Assembly (NCBI GenBank): GCA_949987565.1
Contig: OX465107.1
Location: 24,873,708-24,937,707, forward strand
Source of the DNA: Luidia sarsii
Taxonomy: Eukaryota; Echinodermata; Asteroidea; Paxillosida; Luidiidae
Reading direction: 5' to 3'
Length of the DNA: 64,000 bases
In this document: piece by piece, positions 36,533 to 48,849 of the stretch
Numbering within the stretch: the stretch's first letter is position 1
Layout: every line of letters starts with the position of its first letter
Translations under genes and position numbers: made by a program
Notes under the pieces: model-generated
Database searches by the model: none
What the model was told of the DNA's origin: nothing
Seen by the model: only the letters and a program-made list of their open reading frames with translations

Positions 36533-37139
36533 AAAGGGTACCTGAAATAAAAAAATTATAATTATCGAGAAAACTAATATTGTAATACTTAATAAAGGCT
36601 AAACTACATGTACATGTAGTTCACAAACTCAACACTTTTAATGTCTAACCCGTAAATAGAGACCGTAAAAGGAAAACAAAATCTTTGGCACGCCCCGCCC
36701 ACAAAAAACCTCTTTTGCGCGCAGGCCAAAGAGAAGGTGATGACGTCATCGGCAGTGCAATAATGCATGGTAGATTGCACACACACATATGCGTACGCGC
36801 GTCCACAAGAAAAACATGGCAGAGTTATTACGCCACGCGTGTCGATATTATCACGGCGAGCACTTCTATGACAACGCAAAACGCGTACAAAAGGTCGGCT
36901 AAAGCCAAGGTGCAAAGGTCGTGCACACAGCCCTCTGTTTTCTGCCGGTGATGTCATAGGGTTACGCGGTACACTGTCGCGATTTTTCGGGTTGAAACTG
37001 TGGGGGGCAGTTTTCTGTCGAGAATCTTGCTGCTTTCTCAAAAATGTTTACTATTTTTAAAAAACAAACTGACACATGGAAGTTCATACCCTCTCTGATC
37101 GATTACACATCGTATTCCTTTTTATTTCAGGTACCCTTT
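36533..37139. mobile_element. CpG-rich nonautonomous element with 21-bp inverted ends
   Basis: Left AAAGGGTACCTGAAATAAAA and right TTTTTATTTCAGGTACCCTT are perfect inverted partners about 600 bp apart. The interior (36680-36990) is strikingly CpG-rich against the AT-rich intron. It includes the CRE palindrome TGACGTCA at about 36740 and a variant TGATGTCA at about 36949. No transposase frame was seen. Confidence 0.7.
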
Positions 37140-37661
37140 AAGGCAGCTACGGTACATGTACATGTACTGTACTGAAATACGGTACATGAACCTAAGTACA
37201 TGTAGTTACATTTTCATGCTAGAACTTACATTAGAACTTATGACACAAATTTGCATCTAAATGCGCATGTACATGTACATGTACGTATGGTTACTGACTT
37301 ACACATACGGTACTGTACCGTACTACCGTGACTACATGTATAATGTCCCCAGAGATTGCATGCAAATTAATCCAGCAGGAAGTGACTTATAATTGAGTAT
37401 TGTGTATAATTATCATCTGTGCACATGTACATTAATTACTCTACAATGTACAGTGTAGATGAAAATTCAATGGGAAGATCAGCACAGTCATAATGTATAG
37501 TGTTGGCATTTTCATGAACAGTTCTACCAATTTCAAGCGTGCATGTAATGTAACAATAATTTGCATAAAAGCACAGAAATCGGTCTCACTTTCTGATGGT
37601 TGTACTCATCATTGACCACCGTGTATCACAAGGATAATTTTACACAACCCATTCACACTAT

Positions 37662-38087
37662 GAACATCTAAACCTTGAAAATTGGGTGAAAATGTAATTT
37701 AGCCGTGAAAAGAAAATTCACTGTGTTTTCACCCCTATTTCATGGCACACGCAGTTACCAATAGTTTTCACAGGTGTTTTCACCAGCGGTCTCCAAGGCC
37801 ACATTCCTGGTGGTAAATGGCACAAGGACACCATACAGTACCTCTATGGGGGGCTGGTGGTCCCTACTGGTAATTGAATTAGCAATCCCCCAAGGCTGGA
37901 GCTTGCCACCCCAGATATTCACGTTTTTTTCACGTGTCTCTTTAGTGACCAGAAGATGTCCTTATCAGGTCAGAGAGGCGATTATTTTCACGGTGAATTC
38001 ACTGTAAAATGCACCGTGAAATCACAGTGACATTTCAGTTTCACAGCAAAATGACATTTTCACCTCTTTTTCACGATTTAGATGTTC
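37662..38087. mobile_element. MITE with long inverted repeats (GAACATCTAAA ends)
   Basis: Left GAACATCTAAACCTTGAAAA and GGTGAAAATGTAATTTAGC pair with right AAAATGACATTTTCACCTC and CACGATTTAGATGTTC. The inner part repeats TTCACGGTGAATTCAC-type palindromes. About 425 bp, no coding sequence. Confidence 0.75.
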
Positions 38088-38634
38088 AGTGTCAAAGATG
38101 AGCGAAATTAAGTTTCTAAAAATGGTAATAACCTTCATCAAGCTATTTTCAAAACAAAGCAAATTCAAATAAAAAAACTGCATGGATGGATTTGCCTGTT
38201 TGTGAAAATATTGACGATATGCATGTCTACAGAATGCAACATGTGCCGTACACTGTACTGTACATGTACGAGAAGGTACATGTACATGTACGTACACTGT
38301 ACACTTACACTGTATACACTGTACAGTGTGTATGTCCATGTATGTACTGTACATGTACATGTATACTGTACATGTCCACGTCCATGTACATGTACATGTA
38401 CATGTCCATGTACTGTACATGTACATGTACATGAACATGCATGGTTCATGCACATGAGCATAGTAACCGAAGTGCCATAATTTTTTATGGCTAGGTGTTG
38501 AAGCTTAAAAACATACAGGAACTTCCACAGCCAGGTTTACAACAATTTGCTGTTCACTTCTGCATGATAATGGGGGCGTGGTGCATGAAGATTATATGCA
38601 GCCCCCTGCAGAGATACATGTACATGTACATGTA

Positions 38635-38790
38635 GTTGACTATTTTGGAAGGCTGCCATCTAAGGGCTACACACACATGTACACACATGTACATGTAGAT
38701 ACATGTAGCTCAGGTGGTTAGAGCGCCGGTATATGCTAGAGGTCTTGGGTTCAAGACCCAGTCCAGTCAAGGAAAGATCAGTTTTAATTT
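38635..38790 (+). mobile_element. family B SINE head with ACATGT expansion
   Basis: GTTGACTATTTTGGAAGGC and CCATCTAAGGGCTA run into about 40 bp of ACACATGTACATG repeats, then TAGCTCAGGTGGTTAGAGCG (A-box) and GGGTTCAAGACCC (B-box). The microsatellite sits exactly between the 5' flank and the A-box. Confidence 0.75.
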
Positions 38791-39089
38791 ATGAAAGAAA
38801 AACTTGGAAAGTACTGTACATGCACTAGGCCAGGGTACACGTATCATGTACTAAGGCTCTGTGAAGTTTATTTGTTCAGTTCATTTCCTCCTAAAACTTT
38901 GGCCAGTATAAATTTTCTAATTTCAATGCTTCCCAGATTTCAAATCATCTGAACACCTTCATTTGATATTGATAAGTCAATCTGCTCATTGCATGGCGCT
39001 AAACAAGGATGAACTTTGAAAAGAGAAAAAAACAAACATTATCCATCGCTTAGCAGTTAGCAACGATATGTTATCTCGTCACTACATTA

Positions 39090-41480
39090 CGGTACATGTG
39101 TTGATTAAATAAATACAGTGTACTTACACTATGTAAGTACACTACATGTACATGCAGTTCTAACAAGTACATTCAGCCTAACTAATGCATAAATCTACAT
39201 GTACCAAAAGACTACATACACATGTCTATCTTACACCTGGCAAGTTACATTTTGTACACTGTACCTACATGTACATGTACATATCATGTACACATGTACT
39301 GTACATTTTGTATGTTCAGTACATGTACACAGAGACTGGTGACAACCCCAGTCAAGTGTGCACTGTACTTAATGTACATGTCTGATGACATACAATGTAA
39401 TGTACAGTACTGTAAACATGTAGTCATATACACCATCATCATCATCACCATTTGGCTGTGGAGCAGGTGACTACAAACTTTCTTCTACTGCTACGGTCTT
39501 GGGCCAGAGAAGCAACTTTGTCTGGTAGCAGCATCCCTTCAGTATCTGCCGAGAGGTGCTGGACATACTGCAAGATGCAAGTACATGTACATGTATGTAC
39601 CATGCATGTACAATGTGCGAGGCTGTCCCTGTTTCATCTTCCCATACATGTACATTTGTACGTAAACCACCCAATTTGTTATGTATTGCAAACTTGTACA
39701 AACACAGTGTACACGTACATACACACATGTATGTACGTATACATGTGTACATGTGTACACATGTACACGTACACGTACATTTATGTACGTGTACGTGTAC
39801 ATGTGTACGCACTGCCTTCTCAGCTTTCCAGACAGCTACTGTACATGTAACTTCCTAAGTTTATCTGTCATTGAAATGTGCAGCAAATGGAGTGTGCTGT
39901 GCTTCCTCCAACCCCTTCTCCCTCCATGCTCCAACCATGGAGGAATAAGAAGTATTCCTCCATGCTCCAACCATACCAAGCATGACAAGACTAGCACCGC
40001 TGTTGGCCAAGGCCAAACTTACCTATCATCAGGAACCAGTTGATAATTAATATGCTTCCATTTGGCCATGCTCAGTCAAACCCAAATGGCATTCATCAAG
40101 TGCATTCTAAAAGTTCTTTGTGGGCCTTACGTGTACATTACATGTACGTGCATAAATCCGAACACGCCAAAGTCACGTTTTGCGTTAACTAGCCGAGGAT
40201 TTTGCTCATGATCCTTGCAGACTGCATGCGTCAGCTACCCTCATGTAGTACATGTACATGTACATTGTACAGGGGATTGAATGTGCCAACGCTGTATTGT
40301 AGATGGATGGCTGGCCACAGCCTTACAGAAAGACCAATGAGTTATAATGCCAACTATTCAACCAGGTCTGAACTCTCTAGTGTTAGGACACAATGCACAT
40401 CCATCAAATCAGGGAAGGCTGTGAAATGCAGTGCTGCACTGTGCCACCACACGCAGTGACACACACGCAACCCTTGTTGTGATGAAAACTGCCTCTGAAA
40501 GCCGACAGTTCCATGGGTTGAGACTGACGCTGTTGTCAATGGCATGGATGGCTGAGTTTGGGGCTGCCCTGACACGCTGTTAACATAGTGTGGGCTCAAG
40601 TTGTCGACCACCCAGTGGTGAGCCTTGGTTACAACTGATTCGTCGGGCGAACCACAACCAACCAGAGACAGCGGCAACGGTAGCAGTCTCACATGCCAGA
40701 AGGAAAACTGTACAGCCTCCTGCCAAGTGCACAAAGTGCAATAGTGATTTCTACATCTGATGAGCATTGGGTCTGCAGAGCGTGTCGGTTGAGATCACTT
40801 CCACATTCAGACACAGCAGAGGACGCCCCAATAACATCTCACCAGAAGATGACTTTTCCATGCCAGATTCTCACGCGACTTAAATAGCATCCGTATCTTT
40901 TTTAGTGCACAGTGAAATGTCTCGTCAAGCTGAACGCATCGTGCATATCACAATGGTCCAGTGGATGCACAAAGGCTGCTAACAGGTGGTTCGCTTTTGT
41001 ACCACGAACAAGTCAATGAGCGTATCGTGTTGCAAATAGTAATTAGATTTTGTGTGCTAAAGAGATGGTTATAAATGGATATGACATGCTATAGGCCTGG
41101 TGGTGATAGCTGCAAACTGCTCGCTTGAGTTACAGTACAGTAATATCATTCTACCAAGTACCATCATATAAATTATGCAAGTACATGTACCAAGCAATTA
41201 ACAAATTGTGTGTAAACTACATGCATAGGGTAGCCTGAATAGAAGGCTTCAACTAAAGACCATGGTCTGATTGTTCTTGGTTTCAATCCTAGCAGGACCT
41301 CAGATATTCTACATGTACCTACCGGTAGCTCTAGCTGAGAAAGGTCCTGCTAGGATCGAAACATGTACAGTGTGTAATTTAATAATTTTTGAGATTTGGG
41401 GTCTTTCACTTTTAGTCAGTAATCAGTTTGCAACATTCATGTGCATGTGCTGTAAACTGTATATTACGCTTTGGAGCAGC
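39090..41480. other. ICA1 intron interior, no gene recognised
   Basis: Dense ACATGTAC tracts to 39.86 kb, then about 0.7 kb (40.2-40.9 kb) with longer open frames on both strands, none of which I recognise. The latter may be a decayed retroelement, but no motif supports it. Confidence 0.35.
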
Positions 41481-41488
41481 CAGTGGTA

Positions 41489-41746
41489 TATGTGACCCGG
41501 CACAGCATAATAAGGAATAACCCCACTTTTGAGATTATGAGGTTTGCTAATGATGTGAAAGAGTATACCATTAGCTTTCAAATGATATCAAAATATGATA
41601 TCCTCTAATACTTAACATTTCCGAAAATGTAAAAAAAAAGAAAATTGATTTGTAATCGAATTGTGAAGATACTTTAACTTCAGGCGTTGTTTACTCAAAA
41701 AGTGTTTTGGTGGGATATTCCTCATGTCGTTGTGCCGGATCACATA
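41489..41746. mobile_element. MITE with TATGTGAYCCGGCACA ends
   Basis: Left TATGTGACCCGGCACAGC and AAGGAATA; right TATTCCTCATG and GTTGTGCCGGATCACATA. About 31-bp inverted repeats around an AT-rich core, flanked by TA on both sides (possible target duplication). Confidence 0.8.
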
Positions 41747-44039
41747 TAAACTATTTAACGGCTGGAATGGCTGGCCGCGGAAATCTGCGCTGCTACCTAC
41801 AGATCAAACGTTGAGGGCGCGAGAGAAACCGCAGGGGGAGGGAAAGGCGGTGGGCTCTTTACATGTATTGTATATCAACCACCAGGATATCCTTTAAATA
41901 CTGTACATTACATGTACCGGTACATTTACATGCACATGTACACACACTCTATACATGAATACAGGTACCTTGCACAATACAATGAACAGTATGCCGGCAT
42001 ACGTAGGCCCCCTTACATGTACATGTAAAACAGCTTGTGTCATCATTTGCATTAATTGTGGGATTTCTTTCAATGAGCAGCTGCAAGTGCACTGCTATCA
42101 CTGGCTCATGGATTAGGTAAACTCTGACTGCGCCTTATCTAAACAAAAATCCAGTTGACGATCATTTTTTTATTTTTTTATTGGCCTTTTAGTAGTGGCC
42201 AGACAGAACCAAACCTTGGTGAGCAAAGCTCTGATTGGAAGTACATGTATCACATGTACAGGTTTAAACCACAAGGTCTCTATGTGATCCTAAACTGCTG
42301 TACACATGTACATGTACATAGCCAGGTTTACAACAATTGGTTGTTTGCACCTGAATGTAAATGGGGAGTGAAATCCCTGTGGTCAATTTATCATGAAACG
42401 TATCGCAACTTGCGAGCAATCGCAAGGTGATGGGAAATGCACAGAAACCATACGTGTAGGACCTACCGGAAGTTAGTCCTACTAGGACCAAAGCATCCAT
42501 ATTGTAAATTACACATGAAAATAGTAAATGTCCATTGTCCAGCACAGTACACTCAACACTGTGTACTGTGCATATACCATAAAATAATATACAGTACTGT
42601 ACATGTACATACAGGTACTGTACATGTACAGTTGTACATGTACATGTACATGTACAGTTGTACATGTACATGTACATGTACAGTTGTACAATGTACATAT
42701 GCACATGTACATGTACATGTACACTGTATGCACGCGTACAGCTGTGCATTGAGTAAAGCAAGCCTATACACAGCTAGAACTAGGAGTGATTTTCATGCAG
42801 CCAGGGCCACGATCCACATACAAATCTGTTTTCATTTTGACTGAGGCGACATGATCATGAACCACTTAGAAAGTGTTATATGGGTCACCCATGGGTAAAG
42901 ACACAATGTGGATGGAATTTGGAAAGAGAGGGGGGGGGGTCGGGCAGGTGTGGCAGATACAACAGAAATAAACCCGGACATGGAAGCCGGCAAAGAGAAA
43001 ATAATATAAGTGACACAGTTGGCACAGGAAAAACAAATTCTATTTCTCTTTCATTAAGCTCAGTCCAACCCAGCTTCATTTCAGTATGCGCTGGAAGGCT
43101 CAATGTGCACTGTGGCATCTTATTCTACATCTAGGTGAGGCAAGATGATGAACTTCAAATGAAATACAGTCCCGTTCACATGGGAAGAGTTTGAGCATAT
43201 TCATCACACCAGTCTACTGTTGTACTGTTGTCCACATAGCTTTGGCACCACTCTGGAGTGACAGGCGATAAGGACTCCTCATAGGCCAGCTGTGGGTGGA
43301 CTGGATCTAGGGGCCATACCATAGCATGCCATGAGGCTGAGGCTGAGCTCATCTTGGAGTGAACGGATCGTAGGATCCACACTCCACTGAGTAGACTCCA
43401 AAGGGTCCAAGAGATTGTACATGTACTGTACATGTACTTTACATAAGTACTACATGTACATACATGTATATCTGCTTTTTACTTGAGTACAGCTGGGTTT
43501 AGACTTTAGAGGACGGCAGAAATTCACAAAATCCAACAGAATGTTTGGCAGCCCACTGTTACATTTTTGTTGAATGCAGCAAAGTACACGGAATGGTCTG
43601 GTAAACAGCATCCCACACAATGCTCCCCAGTGGTTGCACCTTGTACAATGCTGCATGGATTGGGGTTGAGTCCGTGCCTCCGTGGACCATATCCCACACA
43701 ATGCGCTGAACCAAGGTACAGTGTAAGTTATATCTTGAACGCAGGAGTATCCGGGTGAACAGGGTCCTATAGAATGTACATGTACATACGTGTACATACA
43801 GTATAGAATGTATCTAGAATGGTACATTGTACAGTACCTTTGCTCAGACCACTGTTGCATCTTGTCAACTGAAGCAGAGCTGTACTCATTGGTACATGTA
43901 CATGTACCTGTACCTGTGTACATTGTACACAACCAACACTGTATCAGTTTGGCTTTTAGGCACATCAGGTACACTTCACTGTAACTAGTACAGGCAAAAC
44001 AATATGGCTCCATGGCCCCTTCGTGATTTCTTTTTCTGT

Positions 44040-44261
44040 ATTCACTATGGGCCCATATGTTTGTGCACAAACAATTTATGGGGTGGGAGCAGGGGGAGGG
44101 GAGGGGGGTATACCAGTTGAAGTTAAAGCTAGGGATAGGCTTTCTGCACAGCCAATAAGGCTTTCTGCACAGCAAATACAATGTACGTGAACAATCTGAG
44201 TGACCTGAGACTCAATTCTTCATACTTTGTTTGTGCACATACATATGGGCCCATAGCGAAT
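44040..44261. mobile_element. MITE with ATTCACTATGGGCCCATATG ends
   Basis: About 33-bp inverted repeats: left ATTCACTATGGGCCCATATG and TTTGTGCACAAAC, right GTTTGTGCACATACATATGG and GCCCATAGCGAAT, with about 157 bp between. The interior contains a G-rich run and a duplicated GGCTTTCTGCACAGC. Confidence 0.72.
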
Positions 44262-44734
44262 ATGTGGTATGGAAAAAAATATCACGGCCCCTTCTACATG
44301 TACTCACAGCAAATAAAGGGCAAACAAAAACTAACTGAAATCTAAAGCAAAAAAGCAAAACAAAAGAACCAAAAGGAAATGTGGAATCAATGGTAGAAGC
44401 TTGGGTGGGTGCGGTCATCAAAATTGCTACATATCGATGTGTATATTAACAAAAAACACCTTTTGGGGGGAAGACACAACAGGGGAGGGCAAGTGGGAGG
44501 TGTACAATGTTCAGGAAGGCAGGAACCACACAATAAGCACACTCAGAAAACAAATTGGGAACTTCTAGAAATGTGTCTACAAAATGTACTTGCCTGTCCA
44601 AAAATGGTTCACTGTGGTTCATGGTTGGATAAAAGGAGACAGAGAGCAAAAAGGCAGTTTTACACATGATGCACATTTTGTAAAATAATCTCATGATTCT
44701 GAACTTCCACAACTCATATCTTTCAAAAATGGCT

Positions 44735-44835
44735 GAACCAGGACTTGAACTTGAGACCTCTGGTTTTGCGTACCAGCACTTGTACCATCTAAGCTACATG
44801 TAAATGTACTGTACATGTACAGCGTCAAGCCCTTT
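44735..44835 (-). mobile_element. family B SINE head with ACATGT expansion, reverse
   Basis: GAACCAGGACTTGAACTTGA, GACCTCTGG, CCATCTAAGCTACATG, then ATGTACTGTACATGTACAGC and the flank GCCCTTTAAAA. The repeat again lies at the 5' edge of the A-box. Confidence 0.7.
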
Positions 44836-45079
44836 AAAATTAAAGGTGATGTGTGGCAATTACTGTACAACTACATTTACAAAGCACAGCACACATGTAC
44901 CCCATACATGTACACAGCACTACATACAAAGTGGCATCCACTTCAGAACTCTACTTGAACACTAATTGTAGTCCACATAGTAATTTTTTCTCCAGTCTGT
45001 GGGTGTACATGTATGCTTTTCCCATCAGTCTGCCCAAATCTTTTTTATGCCATTTAGACCAGTTGGAATTTGTTTTCTT

Positions 45080-45549
45080 AAGCCGTGTCCGCACTGGACT
45101 TATTTTTTACCGAGCCCGTGGGTAACATTCCAATGGGTAAATCTTCCCGGCGTCCGCACTTGGACTTTTCGACTCGGGTAAACTAACCAAGACGATCGGT
45201 AAAACTAACCAACTCATGTACATGTGCATGTACTCTAGGTACACAAACACGTTGTTACCCTGCGCCCGCACGAGTCTTGCATACAGTAACGTAACGTGCG
45301 GGGCGCCGGATGCGGTTTTTTACCGAGTCGTTTACCGAGACGTCGTGTCCAGATTGGAATATCGACTCGGTTAAACTGACCTGGTCAATTTAACCGGGCA
45401 GAAGTTGGTCGGTTAAACTACCCACTGGAGTCGGGTAAGTTACCTGGGAGGAAAACTTCCTGGGCTGTCTGCACTGCACTTAAAATGGTCAATTTACCCA
45501 TTTGCTCGGTTAGTTTACCCATTTTAAGTCCAGTGCGGACGCAGCTTTA
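45080..45549. mobile_element. MITE with AAGCCGTGTCCGCACTGGAC ends
   Basis: Left AAGCCGTGTCCGCACTGGAC and right GTCCAGTGCGGACGCAGCTT (inverted, two mismatches) about 470 bp apart. The interior repeats GTAAACTAACC/GGTTAGTTTACC in both orientations and a second TCCGCACTTGGACTT. No coding sequence. Confidence 0.78.
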
Positions 45550-46689
45550 AAGTTAAACTGGCTTCAGAAAGCTGTTTTTCTTGTGTCTGGGTCTATTTTG
45601 TAGCACGATCAAACTAACCATCTCCAAAAATCCAATAAAGAATAGAACAATGGAAAAACAAACAGAGCTGACCAAAAAAACATGTCCACCCTAATCACTT
45701 TGATTAAAGCTGACAGCATTTTGTTGGTGACTTGACTGACAGCAGGCAGGTACACTGTACATGTACACACTACACACCACACACTACACACCACACGGGA
45801 CTGTCCTTCAAACATCTACGTGATACATGTGTATGCAGTATGCACAATCTACATGAGTACAAATGCATACCGGTACTGTGTAAAATGGAGAGTGCAGCAC
45901 ACATTTCAAATCATTGAACCGTGGAGATTGAACCAAGTTCACCAACCAACTACCAAGCATTGGTTGAAGACATCAGTTCACTGTTCAATTCATAGACCTA
46001 TACATGAACGTGTACACTGTACACATGTACATGTACATGTCATACATGTACATGTATGTTACCTATCATTCTAATGTGCACATGTACATGTTCATGCACA
46101 TGTAGTCATGTATTGTACACTGACTTGTGTGTTAAATTGCATTGTACACAGCTCATTCACACAGTATGGATGTACACTGAACAGTCTGTATACATGTATG
46201 TACACATCTCATGGATAACAAGTGCTAAAGCTACATGTTGGTACATGTACAGGTACATGTACAGTATTGTACACGTGTATGTTTGTTTTTAAATGATTGA
46301 GTCACTGAAAAAACGCATTAACTGATTAAAATGTAACTCCATGCTGAAAACTGCATACCAGTATAAACAAACAAGTGACTTTCTGATATAAATGTAAATG
46401 TACTGTAGTACATGAGCACAAACATGTACTACATGTGTATACGTATGCCTTGTGCTTTCCCATAGTCTGAGTGATAAGTGTGGCTTACTGTGTTACCAAC
46501 GATAGCTCTTGCATGTATACATGTACATGTGTACATACATGTAGTCATGTACACGCACAGTACAGTACCTTTCTCAAAGAGTGTCAAACATACTACATAA
46601 ACGTACATGTATGTAGATCAGACCAGGCCATTGTGGGAGCTGCCATACTTGGGGGCCACTATGATATCACAAGCCTACTGACTGTACAG

Positions 46690-46835
46690 TGTGTTCAGTC
46701 ATAATGATCTGGGCAGACAATCACAAAAGGGTTTGTGTGGGATTACCCTGTCTACCAATTGCATTCAGTCACCCGATGTGGGTAGACAAAGGGTTGGTAT
46801 GGGATGACCCTGTCTACCACCAATTTGTATTTAGT
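46690..46835. repeat. two-copy tandem repeat, about 70 bp
   Basis: GGGATTACCCTGTCTACCA and GGGATGACCCTGTCTACCA each follow a GGTAGACAAAGGGTT-type segment. Confidence 0.55.
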
Positions 46836-47375
46836 CATCTACAGCTGTGGCAGAACTTTGAAGGTCTGGTCAAATTTGCCAACAGAATTCGATACAGTCC
46901 CACTGGCATCAAAAACAGTGTACGTGAGGGTAATGAGTAATGACATCGATTTTAAGTACAGGTAGGTTCAGGGCTTCAGGGAGGGGAGGGGCGACTCTCA
47001 CTATCTGCGGCTGCTCAACTCACCCACTAGTTCGGTCCATTGTATCAGCGCTGACAATTCACCATTCGTTTCAAGTCACAATCCTTGTGTGGACAAACTG
47101 CAACAGAGGAGAGAGCAGAGGTGGCAAATACTTAGTATAGACCTTGAAAATAGAAATCAGCGCGGGGAAAATGTTGTCAAATCATCCAATGATCCCCCAC
47201 AGATGCCAACATTCAATGATCTGATTCCACATGCACATACATATATGTAGTACAGTGCTTTGTATGGTAGACTCATTACCTATCCAATTTGGGACCCATT
47301 GAAGCATAAAGCTACATGTAGCACATCAACAACAAGCCTAGACTCATTGAAGCGATGCAACTTACAAACGTACAC

Positions 47376-47695
47376 AAACTCAAACTGTGTTATGGGCTAG
47401 GATGTGGTACAAGATACATGTACATAGCTATGGGCCACTAAACATGGCTCCTAGCCACCTGATTCTGTGTATTCAGCGGCCTCGCTGGCCTGACTGGCCG
47501 ACCAAAGAAATTGCAATGAGAAGTCACTTATGGTACACACTAACTCAAACTGTGTTATGGGCTAGGATGTGGTACAAGGTGCATAGCTATGGGCCACTAA
47601 ACTTGGCTCCTGGCCACCTGATTCTGTGTATTTAGCGGCCTCGCTCGTCTGACTGGCTGACCAAAGAAATTGCAATGAGAAGGCACTTACAGCCA
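47376..47695. repeat. 165-bp direct duplication
   Basis: ACTGTGTTATGGGCTAGGAT occurs at about 47384 and 47549, followed by ATAGCTATGGGCCACTAAAC and CAAAGAAATTGCAATGAGAA in both copies. Near-identical, with an ACATGTAC-type insertion in the first. Confidence 0.9.
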
Positions 47696-48040
47696 ACCTA
47701 TTCTCCAGTTCTAAGCCAATAAAGAAAGGTGCAACTAACCATCTCAATTTTTACAGCACTTGGAAGAAAAGAGGTCAAGGGTAAAGCACTTTTACCTACC
47801 AACATGCAGACTGCAGCAAGACCAATGATCATACTAATAATGTACATGTAGGACATGACAAGGATTTTGTTTTCATTTGGGGAATTTAACGAGACTATTT
47901 CCCATTTAATTGGCAAGGCTAAATTGTACATTAGTCAGAGTGTTCTAATGGGTTCAAAAACCATACCTGACTGAGTGACGTGTCTGTTTTTTTAATCAAG
48001 TCCATTCATAATGTATGCGTAATTGCACATCAACAAAAGA

Positions 48041-48211
48041 GATAAGTGGAAAGGGGGATCAAAGTCACGCGATGTGTCGTTGCTGGTGGCGACGTTTCGG
48101 TTGCTAACTGCTAACCTTCATCAGGCAACAGGCAAGGTTAGCAGTTAGCAACCGAAACGTCGCCACCAGCAACGACACGTCACGTGACTTTGATCACCCT
48201 TTCCACTTATC
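48041..48211. mobile_element. 171-bp near-perfect foldback (78-bp arms, 15-bp loop)
   Basis: Arms at 48041-48118 and 48134-48211 differ at three positions only. They start GATAAGTGGAAAGGG and include TTGCTGGTGGCGACGTTTCG. The loop is CATCAGGCAACAGGC. No open frame. Transcription through ICA1 would give a long hairpin RNA. Confidence 0.9.
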
Positions 48212-48629
48212 TACACCACCGCGATGAACAACCCCTTCATTTCTATTGAACAAAAGAGATTGTGAGAGGGCATTGATACATGTGGGTTGCTACACATTAC
48301 ATGTATCTGACTGGATAGTGGCAAGTGGAAACACTGTGTTAAAGGTTGCCATTATGATGGTTTAATGTTTATATCATCTGTGTTTTCACAAACGGGAGAA
48401 TCCATCCACACAGCAGGATTCAGGAAAGACACATTTTGAAAACGGCACTTTGAAAGTTAGTGTATTAATCAATCGTAACGCATCTTCACCTGTCCTTTCA
48501 TGGATAGTTAACTATAACTGCTGTAATGCTGTATATATACATGTGTCAAGCGATTTACAGGTCTACGGGTAATCATGGAAGACCTAACAAAAAAAGGAAC
48601 AATTTACCAGTAAACCAATGTGATGTGAT

Positions 48630-48812
48630 TGAATGAGGGTTTGCCCTGCTTGACGTGATAAATACTGAGTGCTCAGTGCTTTGCCCGATGCCTGATGAAA
48701 ACATTTCAGGCAGCTCGGGCGTTATTCGGACCGTACCCGCGACTCCTGCTTTCTTCTTCTAAGTTCTAGTGCAGACGTCTTAACCACTTGACCACCGAGC
48801 TGGTCGAGGTTG
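48630..48812 (-). mobile_element. tRNA-derived SINE, family A, reverse
   Basis: On plus: AATGAGGGTTTGCCCTGCTT, GTGCTTTGCCCGATGCCTGA, GGCAGCTCGGGCG, then CTTAACCACTTGACCACCGA. It is the full reverse partner of 6766-6930; the B-box is partly decayed and a CTTCTTCT insertion lies in the anticodon region. Confidence 0.82.
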
Positions 48813-48849
48813 TGTGGCAGATTCGTAAAGTGTGAAGTGGCATAAAATT

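Noticed and set aside
38265..38440. p53-family binding sites in CATG-rich tracts
   Set aside because: The flanking bases (GTACATGTAC) do not fit the purine-purine-purine / pyrimidine-pyrimidine-pyrimidine rule around CATG.
40200..40900. possible retrotransposon remnant
   Set aside because: Open frames on both strands show no reverse transcriptase, integrase or zinc-knuckle motif that I can defend.
43450..44181. 243-codon minus frame
   Set aside because: No recognisable domain. It overlaps a MITE and ACATGTAC tracts, and its Cys/Tyr-rich composition is what those tracts produce.
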